Assembly: GCA_016719135.1 (NCBI GenBank)
Contig: JADKAV010000019.1
Span: 1-64,000 of the forward strand
Length of the DNA: 64,000 bases
Origin: Micrococcales bacterium
GTDB taxonomy: Bacteria; Actinomycetota; Actinomycetes; S36-B12; UBA10799
Direction: 5' to 3'
Part shown: positions 55,301 to 63,199 of the stretch, one piece after another
Layout of the letters: every line of letters starts with the position of its first letter
How positions within the stretch are numbered: position 1 is the stretch's first letter
Translations under genes and position numbers: made by a program
The notes under the pieces: model-generated
What the model saw: only the letters and a program-made list of their open reading frames with translations
Told to the model about the DNA's origin: nothing
Databases searched by the model: none

Positions 55301-56398
55301 TCACTGAGCGTATAGGTTCGCGCGTACTGGTGGCCTTCTGTCGCGCCCACTGTGGGGATCCTGCGCAGCGTGCACCAAGTCGCCGGTCTGTCTGCACACG
55401 TTTTCAATCCGGTCCATGCCCCCCGGCAGCACTCCCATACCGAAGAAGCCGTGGATTTGATCGTCGAAGCAGGTGTGCTCGGCGTAGTTGCCGGCTTCCC
55501 GTAGTCGTTCGGCGTAGTCCATGCCTTCGTCGCGCAGTGGATCGAACCCCGCCGTCCACACCGCAGCCGGGGGCAGCCCGCTGAGATCCTCGGCGAGCAA
55601 CGGCGAGACCCGCGGATCCAGCACGGTGTGCGGATCTGGCACGTAGTGGTTGCGATACCAGAGCATGTCCTCTTTGCTGAGCATGAAACCCGTGGCGAAG
55701 GTATCGATCGAGGTTGCCGTCATCCGCAGATCGGTGGCCGGGTACACCAAAGACTGTGCGATGGGGACTGGACCGTCATCTCGGCTCACCAGGCACACTG
55801 CAGCGGCAAGATTTGCTCCCGCGCTGTCACCCATCACCGCCACCGCCCCAGGTGTCACCGAGTACTGCTGCGGGTTGTCGTGGACGTGCCGGAACGCAGC
55901 CAGGCAGTCCTGCAGAGGCAGCGGGAAGGCCGCTTCGGGGGCGCGGCGGTAGTCCACGGACACCACGACACACCCGGAGTGTTTGGCCAGCATCCGGCAG
56001 GAACCGTCGTGTGAGTCGAGGTCTCCGACCACCCAGCCACCGCCGTGGTAGTACACGATCGCAGGAACCCTGCCCACCGTCCGGTGGCTGCGATACACCC
56101 TCACCGGGATCTGGCCGTCAGGACCCGGGATCAGCCGGTCGACGGCCCGAACGCCGCGTACGGTCGGCATGGCCAGGCTCGTCGATCTGCCCATCTGGTT
56201 CCGGCGTTCGATGACGTCGCGACTGGATCCGGTCACGTCCACCCGCTCGAGGCTTCTCAGCAGCAGGTGGACTGATGGTGCAACTGTCCGGCCGTCCACG
56301 TGGGCCGGCGGACCGGCGATACGTTCGATCATTGAGGGTGGCATGGCGAGGAGGCGGCGAAGCATCCGGTTGGCGGGGGTCATCACGAAGTCGCTCAT
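55301..56398 (-). CDS. HSL-family alpha/beta-hydrolase (esterase/lipase)
   Basis: This intact 365-residue esterase is of the hormone-sensitive lipase family. The oxyanion motif is YYHGGGWVVGDLDSHD, the nucleophile elbow VMGDSAGANLAAAV, the catalytic Asp is in GFDPLRDEGMDYAERL, and the catalytic His is in DQIHGFFGMG. A helical cap of about 100 residues precedes the core. I start at the ATG at 56398 (MSDFVMTPANRMLRRLL); the frame is open upstream without similarity. Substrates are short to medium acyl esters by family. Confidence 0.88.
   Translation of the reverse strand: MSDFVMTPANRMLRRLLAMPPSMIERIAGPPAHVDGRTVAPSVHLLLRSLERVDVTGSSRDVIERRNQMGRSTSLAMPTVRGVRAVDRLIPGPDGQIPVRVYRSHRTVGRVPAIVYYHGGGWVVGDLDSHDGSCRMLAKHSGCVVVSVDYRRAPEAAFPLPLQDCLAAFRHVHDNPQQYSVTPGAVAVMGDSAGANLAAAVCLVSRDDGPVPIAQSLVYPATDLRMTATSIDTFATGFMLSKEDMLWYRNHYVPDPHTVLDPRVSPLLAEDLSGLPPAAVWTAGFDPLRDEGMDYAERLREAGNYAEHTCFDDQIHGFFGMGVLPGGMDRIENVCRQTGDLVHAAQDPHSGRDRRPPVRANLYAQ
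55307..55312 (-). promoter_or_regulatory. -10 hexamer TACGCT of tkt
   Basis: TACGCT reads leftward inside the 3' end of the esterase gene. It would start transcription near 55300, with a leader of about 27 bases carrying GAGAGGA. Confidence 0.4.
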
Positions 56399-56483
56399 CT
56401 GACCATCGTGGCCCAGTTGATGGCTGAGCGCGGAACCAACACCGGCACCGCCGGTAGTCCGGAGAACCCCAATAGTCCGAAAT

Positions 56484-56548
56484 CTGACGATCGATCCCGA
56501 GACATGTGAGGAAACTCTCTTCCCACTCGTCCAGAAGCCGATCGTCAG
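56484..56548. repeat. 10-bp inverted repeat between the esterase gene and ctaB
   Basis: CTGACGATCG (56484-56493) and CGATCGTCAG (56539-56548) are perfect inverted copies, separated by 45 bases, in the 290-base divergent gap. No gene is seen there. The spacing is like that of the other arm pairs in this window. Confidence 0.55.
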
Positions 56549-56678
56549 GGTCTGTTGACCACGGGCAGTGGGCATGCCTGTCCAGCGACCTGATGTCACA
56601 CGTGGCCGTCGGTGCCCAAGGGGCGGTGTGTCCATGGACGAAGCCGCCCACGCTTGCTCCCGACAGCGGTTGCCACGG

Positions 56679-56684
56679 TAGTCT
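56679..56684 (+). promoter_or_regulatory. -10 hexamer TAGTCT of ctaB (leaderless)
   Basis: TAGTCT ends 6 bases before the GTG at 56691 and 3 before the ATG at 56688. The usual spacing here favours the GTG as the start. Confidence 0.5.
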
Positions 56685-56690
56685 GCAATG

Positions 56691-57602
56691 GTGGCCAGCA
56701 CGAACGTCGAGACGCAACGAGCGGTACGTTCCGGGCGGCTTCGTGCCTATGTGGCGCTTACGAAGCCCAGGATCATCGAACTGCTGCTCGTCACCACCGT
56801 TCCGACGATGGTGCTCGCCGCTCGCGGACTACCGGAGTTGGGGACATTGCTCGCCACGCTCGTCGGTGGCGCATTGGCGGCCGCAGGTGCCAACTCGATG
56901 AACAGCGTGTACGACCGGGATATCGACTCGGTCATGAAGCGCACCAGCAACAGACCTATGGTCACCGGTCAGATCGGCCCAGCCGCCGGATGGGCATTCG
57001 GCAGCGCCCTCAGCGCGATTTCCGTTATCTGGCTGGCGCTGACCACGAACCTCTTGGCCGCTGGGCTGGCAGGCATCGCCATCCTGCTCTACGTAGTCGG
57101 TTACACCATGATCCTCAAGCGGCGGACCTCCCAGAACATCGTCTGGGGCGGCGCCGCCGGATGTTTCCCGGTGCTCATCGGGTGGGCGGCCGTCACCGGA
57201 GGCCTGTCGTGGACGCCGTGGATCCTGTTCGCCGTGATCTTCTTGTGGACGCCGCCGCACTACTGGCCGCTGTCCTTGCGGTTCCGCGAAGACTATGACA
57301 ACGCCGGCGTGCCGATGCTCCCGGTTGTCGCCGCACCGCGCCGGGTCGCCGACCAGATCCTCTGGTACGCGGTGGCAACGGTTGTGGTCTCCCTGGCTCT
57401 GGTGCCGGTTGCACCGATGGGCTGGATCTACAGCGTGAGTGCATTGTTGCTCGGTCTGGTCTTCATCTGGGAGGCAGTCGCGCTCCGGCAACGCACCCGA
57501 CGTGGGGAAGAACCCCGTGCCATGCGCCTGTTCCACTGGTCGATCACCTACTTGGCGCTGCTGTTCCTGATGGTCGCCATCGATCCGCTGCTGCTTGGCT
57601 GA
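56691..57602 (+). CDS. ctaB: Protoheme IX farnesyltransferase (haem O synthase)
   Basis: This intact protein of about 303 residues attaches farnesyl to haem B, making haem O for the aa3-type oxidase. It is a UbiA-family prenyltransferase with about nine helices. The first Asp-rich motif is NSMNSVYDRDIDSVMKRTSN and the second YPLS-like loop is WTPPHYWPLSLRFREDYDNA. I prefer the GTG at 56691 over the ATG at 56688 because of the -10 spacing; the difference is one residue. The stop overlaps the ATP-grasp gene as TGATG. Confidence 0.95.
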   Translation: MASTNVETQRAVRSGRLRAYVALTKPRIIELLLVTTVPTMVLAARGLPELGTLLATLVGGALAAAGANSMNSVYDRDIDSVMKRTSNRPMVTGQIGPAAGWAFGSALSAISVIWLALTTNLLAAGLAGIAILLYVVGYTMILKRRTSQNIVWGGAAGCFPVLIGWAAVTGGLSWTPWILFAVIFLWTPPHYWPLSLRFREDYDNAGVPMLPVVAAPRRVADQILWYAVATVVVSLALVPVAPMGWIYSVSALLLGLVFIWEAVALRQRTRRGEEPRAMRLFHWSITYLALLFLMVAIDPLLLG

Positions 57603-58468
57603 TGCTGCCGCAGATCGCGTATGTCACGCACGGCGGCGATACCGGTACGGATCCGGACATTCCGCTGGCGCTTGCGGCGTTTGCCAACGCGGGTATGCAG
57701 GCTGCGACCGTCCGCTGGGACGACAACGACATGCGCTGGGACGCCTTCGACGTGATTCTGATGGGTCCCGGAGCGCGGCTCGCCGGTCGGCGCCAGGAGT
57801 TCTTGCGATGGGCGCGGGATGTCGAAGATCAAGCAGAACTCGTCAACCCGGCAGTCACGCTTGCGCGTAACACTGATCTGACCTACCTGCGTGATCTGCA
57901 AAGCGGCGGGATCGCGACGGTGGACACGGTTTGGCTGGAGCCCGGGGACGCCGCATCGGACGTCGAACAGCGCCTTCAGTCGAGCCCTTGGGCGCGCTTC
58001 GTGGTCGCACCGAGTATCCCCGAGTGTGGTGATCAGCCGGTGGTGACCGACAGTCCCCACGGGGCTGCGCAGGTGGCCGCTGGGTTCGCCGCGAAAGGTT
58101 GCTCCGGCATCATCGGCCCGGAGCTGGGGGACTCGTGCGCAATGGCGATCACCATCCTCGGCGGCCGGATCTCACATGCTGTTGTTCGGGACACCCCTAA
58201 CGACCGATGGCGGCGGCAGGACGTCGAACTCGGACTCGTGGACCTCGTGGACGACATCTTCGACGTGGGGTCGCACGGCGAGAATCTGCTCTACGCGCGG
58301 ATCGATCTTGTCGCGGGTGCCGGTGGGTGGCTCGTGGAACGCTTCGAGGCGACTGCGCCGTCACTGTTCCTGGACGCTGATGTGCGCGCTGCGGACCGAC
58401 TGGCCTGGGCCGTTCGCGAGCGCATCACCGGGGATCTGCGACCGGAACCTCTCGGCGGGTCAGACTGA
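57602..58468 (+). CDS. ATP-grasp-like protein between ctaB and ctaA
   Basis: This intact 288-residue cytoplasmic protein has a first domain (IAYVTHGGDTGTDPDIPLAL, then VRWDDNDMRWDAFDVILMGP) that matches the pre-ATP-grasp fold of DcsG/RimK-like ligases. NPAVTLARNTDLTYLRDLQ is the usual link to the ATP-grasp domain. The expected DFR motif is weak here (ISHAVVRDTPNDRWRRQD), so ligase activity is uncertain. It is coupled to ctaB by TGATG, and its end overlaps ctaA by 44 bases tail to tail. The substrate is unknown. Confidence 0.7.
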   Translation: MLPQIAYVTHGGDTGTDPDIPLALAAFANAGMQAATVRWDDNDMRWDAFDVILMGPGARLAGRRQEFLRWARDVEDQAELVNPAVTLARNTDLTYLRDLQSGGIATVDTVWLEPGDAASDVEQRLQSSPWARFVVAPSIPECGDQPVVTDSPHGAAQVAAGFAAKGCSGIIGPELGDSCAMAITILGGRISHAVVRDTPNDRWRRQDVELGLVDLVDDIFDVGSHGENLLYARIDLVAGAGGWLVERFEATAPSLFLDADVRAADRLAWAVRERITGDLRPEPLGGSD

Positions 58469-59381
58469 GCCGGAGCCGCAAGACCGCCACCCACACCAAG
58501 CATGCGCCGAGCAGATGTAGGGTCACGAGAACCCATGGCAGGCCCGTGAAGTACTGGACGTAGCCGATGCCAGCCTGCATCAAGGCGAAGGCCGCGACCC
58601 ACCAGGCCCGGCGCCTGGCGGGACCGCCCGGGTCGTCGACATAGAGCAGGGCGAGCATGCCGATCAGTAGGCCGATGAACAGCAGGACGACGTCTGCGTG
58701 CAGCCAGCTGATCAGCCGTGGATCGAGATCCAAGCGGGCCGTGCGGGAATCGCCGGCGTGCGGACCGGCGCCTGTGACTATGGTCCCGATAACGACGACC
58801 AATGCTGTGATGGCGACCAGAGCGTTGCCGAGGTACCGCGTGACCGGTCGGGTCACGGCGAAACCCGGTGGGTCCACCGACTCACCGGCGAACTGCACGA
58901 GTGCCGTGCAGGCGGCAATGACAGCCATTGACAACAGCAGATGACTTGCCACGGCCATGGGGTGCAGGTCGACCAGGACAGTGATCCCGCCGAGCACCGC
59001 TTGGGCGAGAGTGCCGATCAACGGCACCGCGGCCAGAATCAGCAACCATTTGCGGTGGATGCCGCTGCGCCTGCGCCAGACCACTGCGCCCACGATGGAC
59101 GCCACAGCGAGGATTAACAGCACCCCGGTCAGGGTCCGGTTGCCGAACTCGACGTATTTCTGCCAGGTCTCAGTCTGTTCCGACGTAGGTGTGATGGACC
59201 CGTCCACGCATTCGGGCCACGTGGGACAACCGAGCCCCGAGCCGGTGACCCTGACGACCCCACCGGTGATCACGATGCCTACTTGGGCCACCAGATTCGC
59301 CCAGAAGATCCGCTGCAACCACGTCGGGGCATTGCCTGCGATCGGCAGACCAACCGATTCCGGAGCTGTGTCCACTGCCAC
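58425..59381 (-). CDS. ctaA: Haem A synthase
   Basis: This intact 318-residue membrane enzyme oxidises haem O to haem A for cytochrome c oxidase. Eight hydrophobic helices are visible. GGVVRVTGSGLGCPTWPEC carries the conserved Cys pair region. The haem-binding His residues lie in VEFGNRTLTGVLL-adjacent and LHPMAVASHLLLSMAV, and in SWLHADVVLLF and LVTLHLLGACLVW. It begins at the GTG at 59381, set by a TACGCT -10 hexamer 6 bases upstream. With ctaB it implies an aa3-type terminal oxidase and aerobic respiration. Confidence 0.95.
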   Translation of the reverse strand: MAVDTAPESVGLPIAGNAPTWLQRIFWANLVAQVGIVITGGVVRVTGSGLGCPTWPECVDGSITPTSEQTETWQKYVEFGNRTLTGVLLILAVASIVGAVVWRRRSGIHRKWLLILAAVPLIGTLAQAVLGGITVLVDLHPMAVASHLLLSMAVIAACTALVQFAGESVDPPGFAVTRPVTRYLGNALVAITALVVVIGTIVTGAGPHAGDSRTARLDLDPRLISWLHADVVLLFIGLLIGMLALLYVDDPGGPARRRAWWVAAFALMQAGIGYVQYFTGLPWVLVTLHLLGACLVWVAVLRLRLSLTRREVPVADPR

Positions 59382-59387
59382 ACCACG

Positions 59388-59393
59388 AGCGTA
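59388..59393 (-). promoter_or_regulatory. -10 hexamer TACGCT of ctaA (leaderless)
   Basis: TACGCT reads leftward and ends 6 bases before the GTG at 59381. Confidence 0.5.
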
Positions 59394-59591
59394 CGGGTAG
59401 GCCTGTTGGCTGGGCCGGGGAGGTCAGCATTCCAAGGGTGCCTGGTGGGGTCCGGTGCAGTTCCCCCAGAGTCAGGAAGCGCCAGTGCCCGTGCCGCACG
59501 CTTCAAGCCATCGATGTTGTGACCGCAGAGCGCCGATCGCCACGACCTTGATGCGCCAACAATGCCACCCGGGGGCGGTGGTTGGAACGGC

Positions 59592-60338
59592 TCACGGCTC
59601 CCAGCGGAAGAACCGGGTGGCCAGAGCCGTCCCCAGTGCGCCCCATAGAAGAAGCACGATGAACGAGAGTCCGGCGATGGGAGGCGTGCTCATCGCCTGG
59701 ACCAGGGCGCCCGTCGGTAGCCACTGGGCCAGCCCCGCCCACGGCAGTGAATCCAATGGGATGGCCAGACCCCCACCGAACATCAGGAGCAGGAAGATGG
59801 CATTGGCGATGGCGAGGTTCGCTTCGGCACGTAATGCGCCGGCCAGCGTGAGTGCCCACGCGGTGAAGCCCCAGACGGCCAGCAGGATCGCAATCGCGGA
59901 CTGCACGACGTAGCCGATGTCAGTGGACGTCCAGCCGGCAAGGACCCAGGTGAGACCGGTGAGGATCGCAATTTGCATGGTGATGATCAGGACGCTGACC
60001 AGGGTTCGTGCCGCCAGCAGCCCGCGAATCCCCAACGGCGTCAGGCCGAGCATGCACAAGACGCCGTACCGCCGGTCGAACCCGGTGCTGATCGCCTGGG
60101 ACGTGAACGAGGTCGCAAGAACGCCCAGGCCGACCGCCGCCACCAAAGCCTCCCCGGCGGTGCGATCGCTGCCCAACGGCGTCAGCAGGGCCAAAAGCAA
60201 CACGACCACCGGGATTATCAGCGTGAGCAGCAGGTTCTCGCCGTTGCGCAGCACATTGCGGGTGTCGAAAACCGCCTGGCTGAAAATCCTGCGGGCCGGC
60301 GGGGCGGGCTCGCTGCCGGTACGCAGATCGAGGGTCAC
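59592..60338 (-). CDS. ABC-2-type transporter permease
   Basis: This intact 248-residue permease has six hydrophobic segments, for example NLLLTLIIPVVVLLLALLTP, ALVAAVGLGVLATSF and LSFIVLLLWGALGTALATRF. It starts with an amphipathic cytoplasmic segment (IFSQAVFDTRNVLRNGEN) typical of ABC-2 exporters. The GTG at 60338 overlaps the ATPase stop as GTGA. The pair lies next to ctaA and upstream of sufR in this window, an arrangement common in actinobacteria. Its cargo is unknown. Confidence 0.85.
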   Translation of the reverse strand: MTLDLRTGSEPAPPARRIFSQAVFDTRNVLRNGENLLLTLIIPVVVLLLALLTPLGSDRTAGEALVAAVGLGVLATSFTSQAISTGFDRRYGVLCMLGLTPLGIRGLLAARTLVSVLIITMQIAILTGLTWVLAGWTSTDIGYVVQSAIAILLAVWGFTAWALTLAGALRAEANLAIANAIFLLLMFGGGLAIPLDSLPWAGLAQWLPTGALVQAMSTPPIAGLSFIVLLLWGALGTALATRFFRWEP

Positions 60339-61225
60339 CACGCGGCACCACCGGTCATGTCCAGGTACGCCTCTTCGAGGGTCCGGACCACTGTGACCTC
60401 CTGACTGCTGCCGTGCCCGACAGCCCACGCCTTGATGGCGCTTATCTCCGATACGCCCACGTCACCATTTACCCGATAGCGACCGGGTTCGACCTCGACT
60501 ACCTCGAAACCGGGACCGAGCACGCTTCGCAAAGGGTCGAGATCCAGGTGACGTGCGCAGGTGAACCAGACGGGCGCATGGTCGATCAGAGCAGCCGGAG
60601 AAGCATCCGCGATGACCTTCCCACGGTTGATCACGGCGATCTGATCGACGCGGGTGCCTGCCTCGTCGGGCTGATGGGTGGTCATCAAAGTCGTGACGCC
60701 TTGGTCGCGGATCTCGTCGAGCAGAGTCCAGAACACGCGCCGCGCCGCCGGGTCCATGCCCGTGGTCGGTTCGTCGAGAATGAGCAACCGGGGCCTTCCG
60801 ACCAGGGCCACCGCAATTTTCACCCGTTGCTGCTCTCCACCGGAAAGCCGTCGGTAGGGCCGTCTCAACTGGACCAGTCCGAGTCGGTCCATCACCTCGG
60901 CGGGTGGTAGCGGGTCGGCATAGAGCGAGGCGAAGTGACTGACGATCGTCGCCGGTGTGGCCGCCATGGGCAGGCCGCCGTCCTGCAGCAGGACCCCGAC
61001 CGAGTGTCGAAGTGCCTGGTCACCGGGATCCAGGCCGAGCAGCCGAGCGGACCCGGAAGTGGCCCGTTGGAGCCCGAGCAGAACCCGCAGGGTCGTTGTC
61101 TTGCCGGCACCGTTGGGACCGAGCAGTACGCACGTTGTCCCCGGCTCGACCTGTAGATCGAGGCCGTCCACGGCTCGGTGAGTGCCAAAAGCGACTTCGA
61201 GGCCCTGGATAGCGACTGCGCTCAC
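60335..61225 (-). CDS. ABC transporter ATP-binding protein (ABC-2 exporter)
   Basis: This intact 296-residue ATPase has Walker A (LLGPNGAGKTTTLRVLLG, near residue 35), the Q-loop VGVLLQDGGLP, signature RLSGGEQQRVKIAVAL, Walker B LLILDEPTTGMDP and the H-loop LMTTHQPDEA. A C-terminal extension of about 80 residues follows. The GTG start has a TACGAT -10 hexamer 6 bases upstream. It pairs with the permease downstream. Confidence 0.92.
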   Translation of the reverse strand: MSAVAIQGLEVAFGTHRAVDGLDLQVEPGTTCVLLGPNGAGKTTTLRVLLGLQRATSGSARLLGLDPGDQALRHSVGVLLQDGGLPMAATPATIVSHFASLYADPLPPAEVMDRLGLVQLRRPYRRLSGGEQQRVKIAVALVGRPRLLILDEPTTGMDPAARRVFWTLLDEIRDQGVTTLMTTHQPDEAGTRVDQIAVINRGKVIADASPAALIDHAPVWFTCARHLDLDPLRSVLGPGFEVVEVEPGRYRVNGDVGVSEISAIKAWAVGHGSSQEVTVVRTLEEAYLDMTGGAAW

Positions 61226-61231
61226 GATGCC

Positions 61232-61237
61232 ATCGTA
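61232..61237 (-). promoter_or_regulatory. -10 hexamer TACGAT of the ABC exporter operon (leaderless)
   Basis: TACGAT reads leftward and ends 6 bases before the GTG at 61225. Confidence 0.5.
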
Positions 61238-61404
61238 GGACGCCGTGATGTGACCGCCCCACGGTGCCGAACAACGTTGTCAACCCGTCCCGTGTCACTC
61301 TCCCGATTCGTGGACCGGGGGGCCGGGCACAATTGCCCCGACAGTGACTGACAGGACGCACAGAGTGGCCGCTGGGTTGGTAATGGGCTCGGGTGTTCCC
61401 CGTC

Positions 61405-62343
61405 TCAGGGAACGTACGGGTCAGTTTGCGCCTGTACCTGTTCGAAGAGGTCTTCGACGGCCGCGTCGCTGTACCTCGTCCAGGGCAAGCGAACCGTCGA
61501 CCGCGCTCTGCGGTCCAGCCAGAACCGTCCCGAGTCGACCTCGCTGGCCGCCAACCACACCATCGTGTCCGCGCCCTGCTCTGCGGTGCGCAGGATTGGG
61601 GCGGTCAAGCGACGGAATCCGGGCAGCGAATCCTGAACTCCCGGGGTGTCGGCCCAGCCTGGATGCATGGCCGCGAACATCGGTCCGCGCGGATAGTGCC
61701 GCGCCCACGCCTCGTTCAGCACGACCTGTGCACGCTTGGCCTTCGCGTAACTGTTGACCCCGTCGTAGTCGGCCGCGTTCATCTCCACAGCCGCTGGGTC
61801 GAGTTTCTGCGTGTACATGCCCCCGGACGACACAGTGATGACCTTGCCGGATGTGCCGACCACGGGGATCGAGAGTCGGGTGAGCAGGAACGGCGCCAGG
61901 ACGTGCACGGCGTATGTCTGCTCGAATCCCTGCGGCGTGCGCGTATAGGTGTGGGTGAGGGCGCCGGCGTTGTTCACGAGGACGTCCAAGCCGCCATGGC
62001 TGTCGGTGGCTCGCTGGAACATGCCCGCGACGGCCTCGAGATCTGCGGAGTCCGCTGCCAGCGTGATCGGTCGGGGTCCGGCCGCGGCGATCTTGGTGGC
62101 AGCCGAACGCAGGCGGGATTCGTCGCGGCCAGTGATCACCACCTTGGCGCCGGCGGCGGTCATCTCACGGGCAGCCGCGAGGCCGATTCCGCTGGTCCCG
62201 CCGGTGAGCAGAATCCTCTGACCGGTCAGGTCGAGGTCGTGGTCCCAATCGTTCAGCCGCGATCGAACGGCGTAGCCGATGCTGCTGAACCCGCCGACGA
62301 CGGTCGCCTCGAGTGCGGCATCAATAACTCGTTCAGGCCTCAT
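61405..62343 (-). CDS. Short-chain dehydrogenase/reductase (DHRS12-like)
   Basis: This intact 312-residue SDR has the NAD(P) motif ILLTGGTSGIGLAAAREM near residue 44, the NNAG motif LDVLVNNAGALTHTY, the catalytic Ser in VITVSSGGMY and the YxxxK motif in SYAKAKRAQ. An N-terminal extension of about 40 residues precedes the fold. The sequence style is that of DHRS12-type proteins, whose substrates are not known. Its ATG overlaps the SRPBCC stop, so the two are coupled. Confidence 0.88.
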   Translation of the reverse strand: MRPERVIDAALEATVVGGFSSIGYAVRSRLNDWDHDLDLTGQRILLTGGTSGIGLAAAREMTAAGAKVVITGRDESRLRSAATKIAAAGPRPITLAADSADLEAVAGMFQRATDSHGGLDVLVNNAGALTHTYTRTPQGFEQTYAVHVLAPFLLTRLSIPVVGTSGKVITVSSGGMYTQKLDPAAVEMNAADYDGVNSYAKAKRAQVVLNEAWARHYPRGPMFAAMHPGWADTPGVQDSLPGFRRLTAPILRTAEQGADTMVWLAASEVDSGRFWLDRRARSTVRLPWTRYSDAAVEDLFEQVQAQTDPYVP

Positions 62344-62798
62344 GTCACCCTTCGCAACTGCACCGCGGACTGCAGCCCGGAGCTCGCCCTGTCCCCGATG
62401 ACCTTGAACGCGAGGCGCAGGAACGGGTCGAAGGGCCGCCGGAAACCGCGCAGAGCGAGGTCGGCGTCGTAGGTCACCGTCGATCCCTTTGGGCGAGGGG
62501 CGACGGTGATGATGTCGTAGGAACGGAAGTCCGAGGAGATCGCCTCGAGCACCACGCGGCCCGCGAACTCCTCGGTGGGTTCGATGGACTCGAGGATCAC
62601 GTACTCAAGCGGCAAGGTGCGTCCCAGGAAACCTGCCTTGACCAGGTAGCGCGCGCCTGTGCGGCCCGGTTCGCCGCCGAGAAGATGGGCCGACTTGACG
62701 CCCGGATCCCATTCGGCGACCGTCGCGAAATCGGCGAGGTACGCGAAGATGTCCGCGGCGGGGGCAGGGGACTGGACGGTGGTGCTGTAGTGGGCCAT
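62340..62798 (-). CDS. SRPBCC-family (START/polyketide cyclase-like) protein
   Basis: This intact 152-residue protein of the helix-grip fold opens STTVQSPAPAADIFAYLADF, followed by WDPGVKSAHLLGG. The long C-terminal helix (PFDPFLRLAFKVIGDRASSG) closes a hydrophobic pocket, so it probably binds a lipid or aromatic ligand. It starts at the ATG at 62798 with AGGAAGG upstream. It is the first gene of a two-gene operon with the SDR, perhaps delivering or modifying its substrate. Confidence 0.8.
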   Translation of the reverse strand: MAHYSTTVQSPAPAADIFAYLADFATVAEWDPGVKSAHLLGGEPGRTGARYLVKAGFLGRTLPLEYVILESIEPTEEFAGRVVLEAISSDFRSYDIITVAPRPKGSTVTYDADLALRGFRRPFDPFLRLAFKVIGDRASSGLQSAVQLRRVT

Positions 62799-62834
62799 GG
62801 TTGCCTTCCTGTTCTAAGTCCACCGTCGGGTATG

Positions 62835-62855
62835 TCCGGATTGCGCGCAACCGGA
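62835..62855. promoter_or_regulatory. 21-base palindrome upstream of the SRPBCC-SDR operon
   Basis: TCCGG and CCGGA flank the self-complementary core TTGCGCGCAA, with one extra A on the left. It lies 37 bases before the SRPBCC start and 14 bases before the 122-bp repeats. It could be an operator for the SRPBCC-SDR operon. Confidence 0.4.
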
Positions 62856-62868
62856 GGGCTCTCGCTCG

Positions 62869-63111
62869 GGTCGGCGCGTGGGTGGTGGTTCGGATGTTGA
62901 GGGCGGTGTTGTTGGGGGGTTCGGCCTGGGATATCGCCCAACAACGTCGCCCTCAATGGTGGGGGTGCCCAATAACGTCGCGCTTGGCCAGGTCGGCGCG
63001 TGGGTGGTGGTTCGGATGTTGAGGGCGGTGTTGTTGGGGGGTTCGGCCTGGGATATCGCCCAACAACGTCGCCCTCAATGGTGGGGGTGCCCAATAACGT
63101 CGCCCTTGGCC
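62869..63111. repeat. 122-bp near-perfect tandem duplication with 20-bp hairpin arms, upstream of sufR
   Basis: Two copies, 62869-62990 and 62991-63111, differ by one base that I can find. In each, TTGAGGGCGGTGTTGTTGGG (first copy 62897-62916) faces CCCAACAACGTCGCCCTCAA (62937-62956) across a 20-base loop. The two central mismatches would be G-U pairs in RNA. A third, looser right arm, CCCAATAACGTCGC followed by SCTTGG, comes 16 bases later. So each unit has three related arms, six in all. Frames are open across the repeat on both strands but show no protein-like sequence. Confidence 0.92.
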
Positions 63112-63186
63112 GCGGTCAGCGACGTCCATGACCGGCTGATCGACCGGATATCGACCCCCTCCTTTGCACTTGCGCCGAATTACGCA

Positions 63187-63199
63187 ACAATGGAGTTGT
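63187..63199. promoter_or_regulatory. Candidate SufR-type operator overlapping the sufR start
   Basis: ACAA-TGGAG-TTGT is an inverted repeat with a five-base spacer that runs into the GTG start codon at 63198. Mycobacterial SufR is reported to bind ACACT-N5-TGTGA-like sites, which this partly resembles. It would suit autoregulation by an iron-sulphur repressor. Confidence 0.35.

Noticed and set aside
62869..63111. A CRISPR array or minisatellite gene
   Set aside because: There are only two 122-bp copies, with no regular short repeats and spacers and no cas genes. The open frames across it encode low-complexity sequence on both strands, without start signals.
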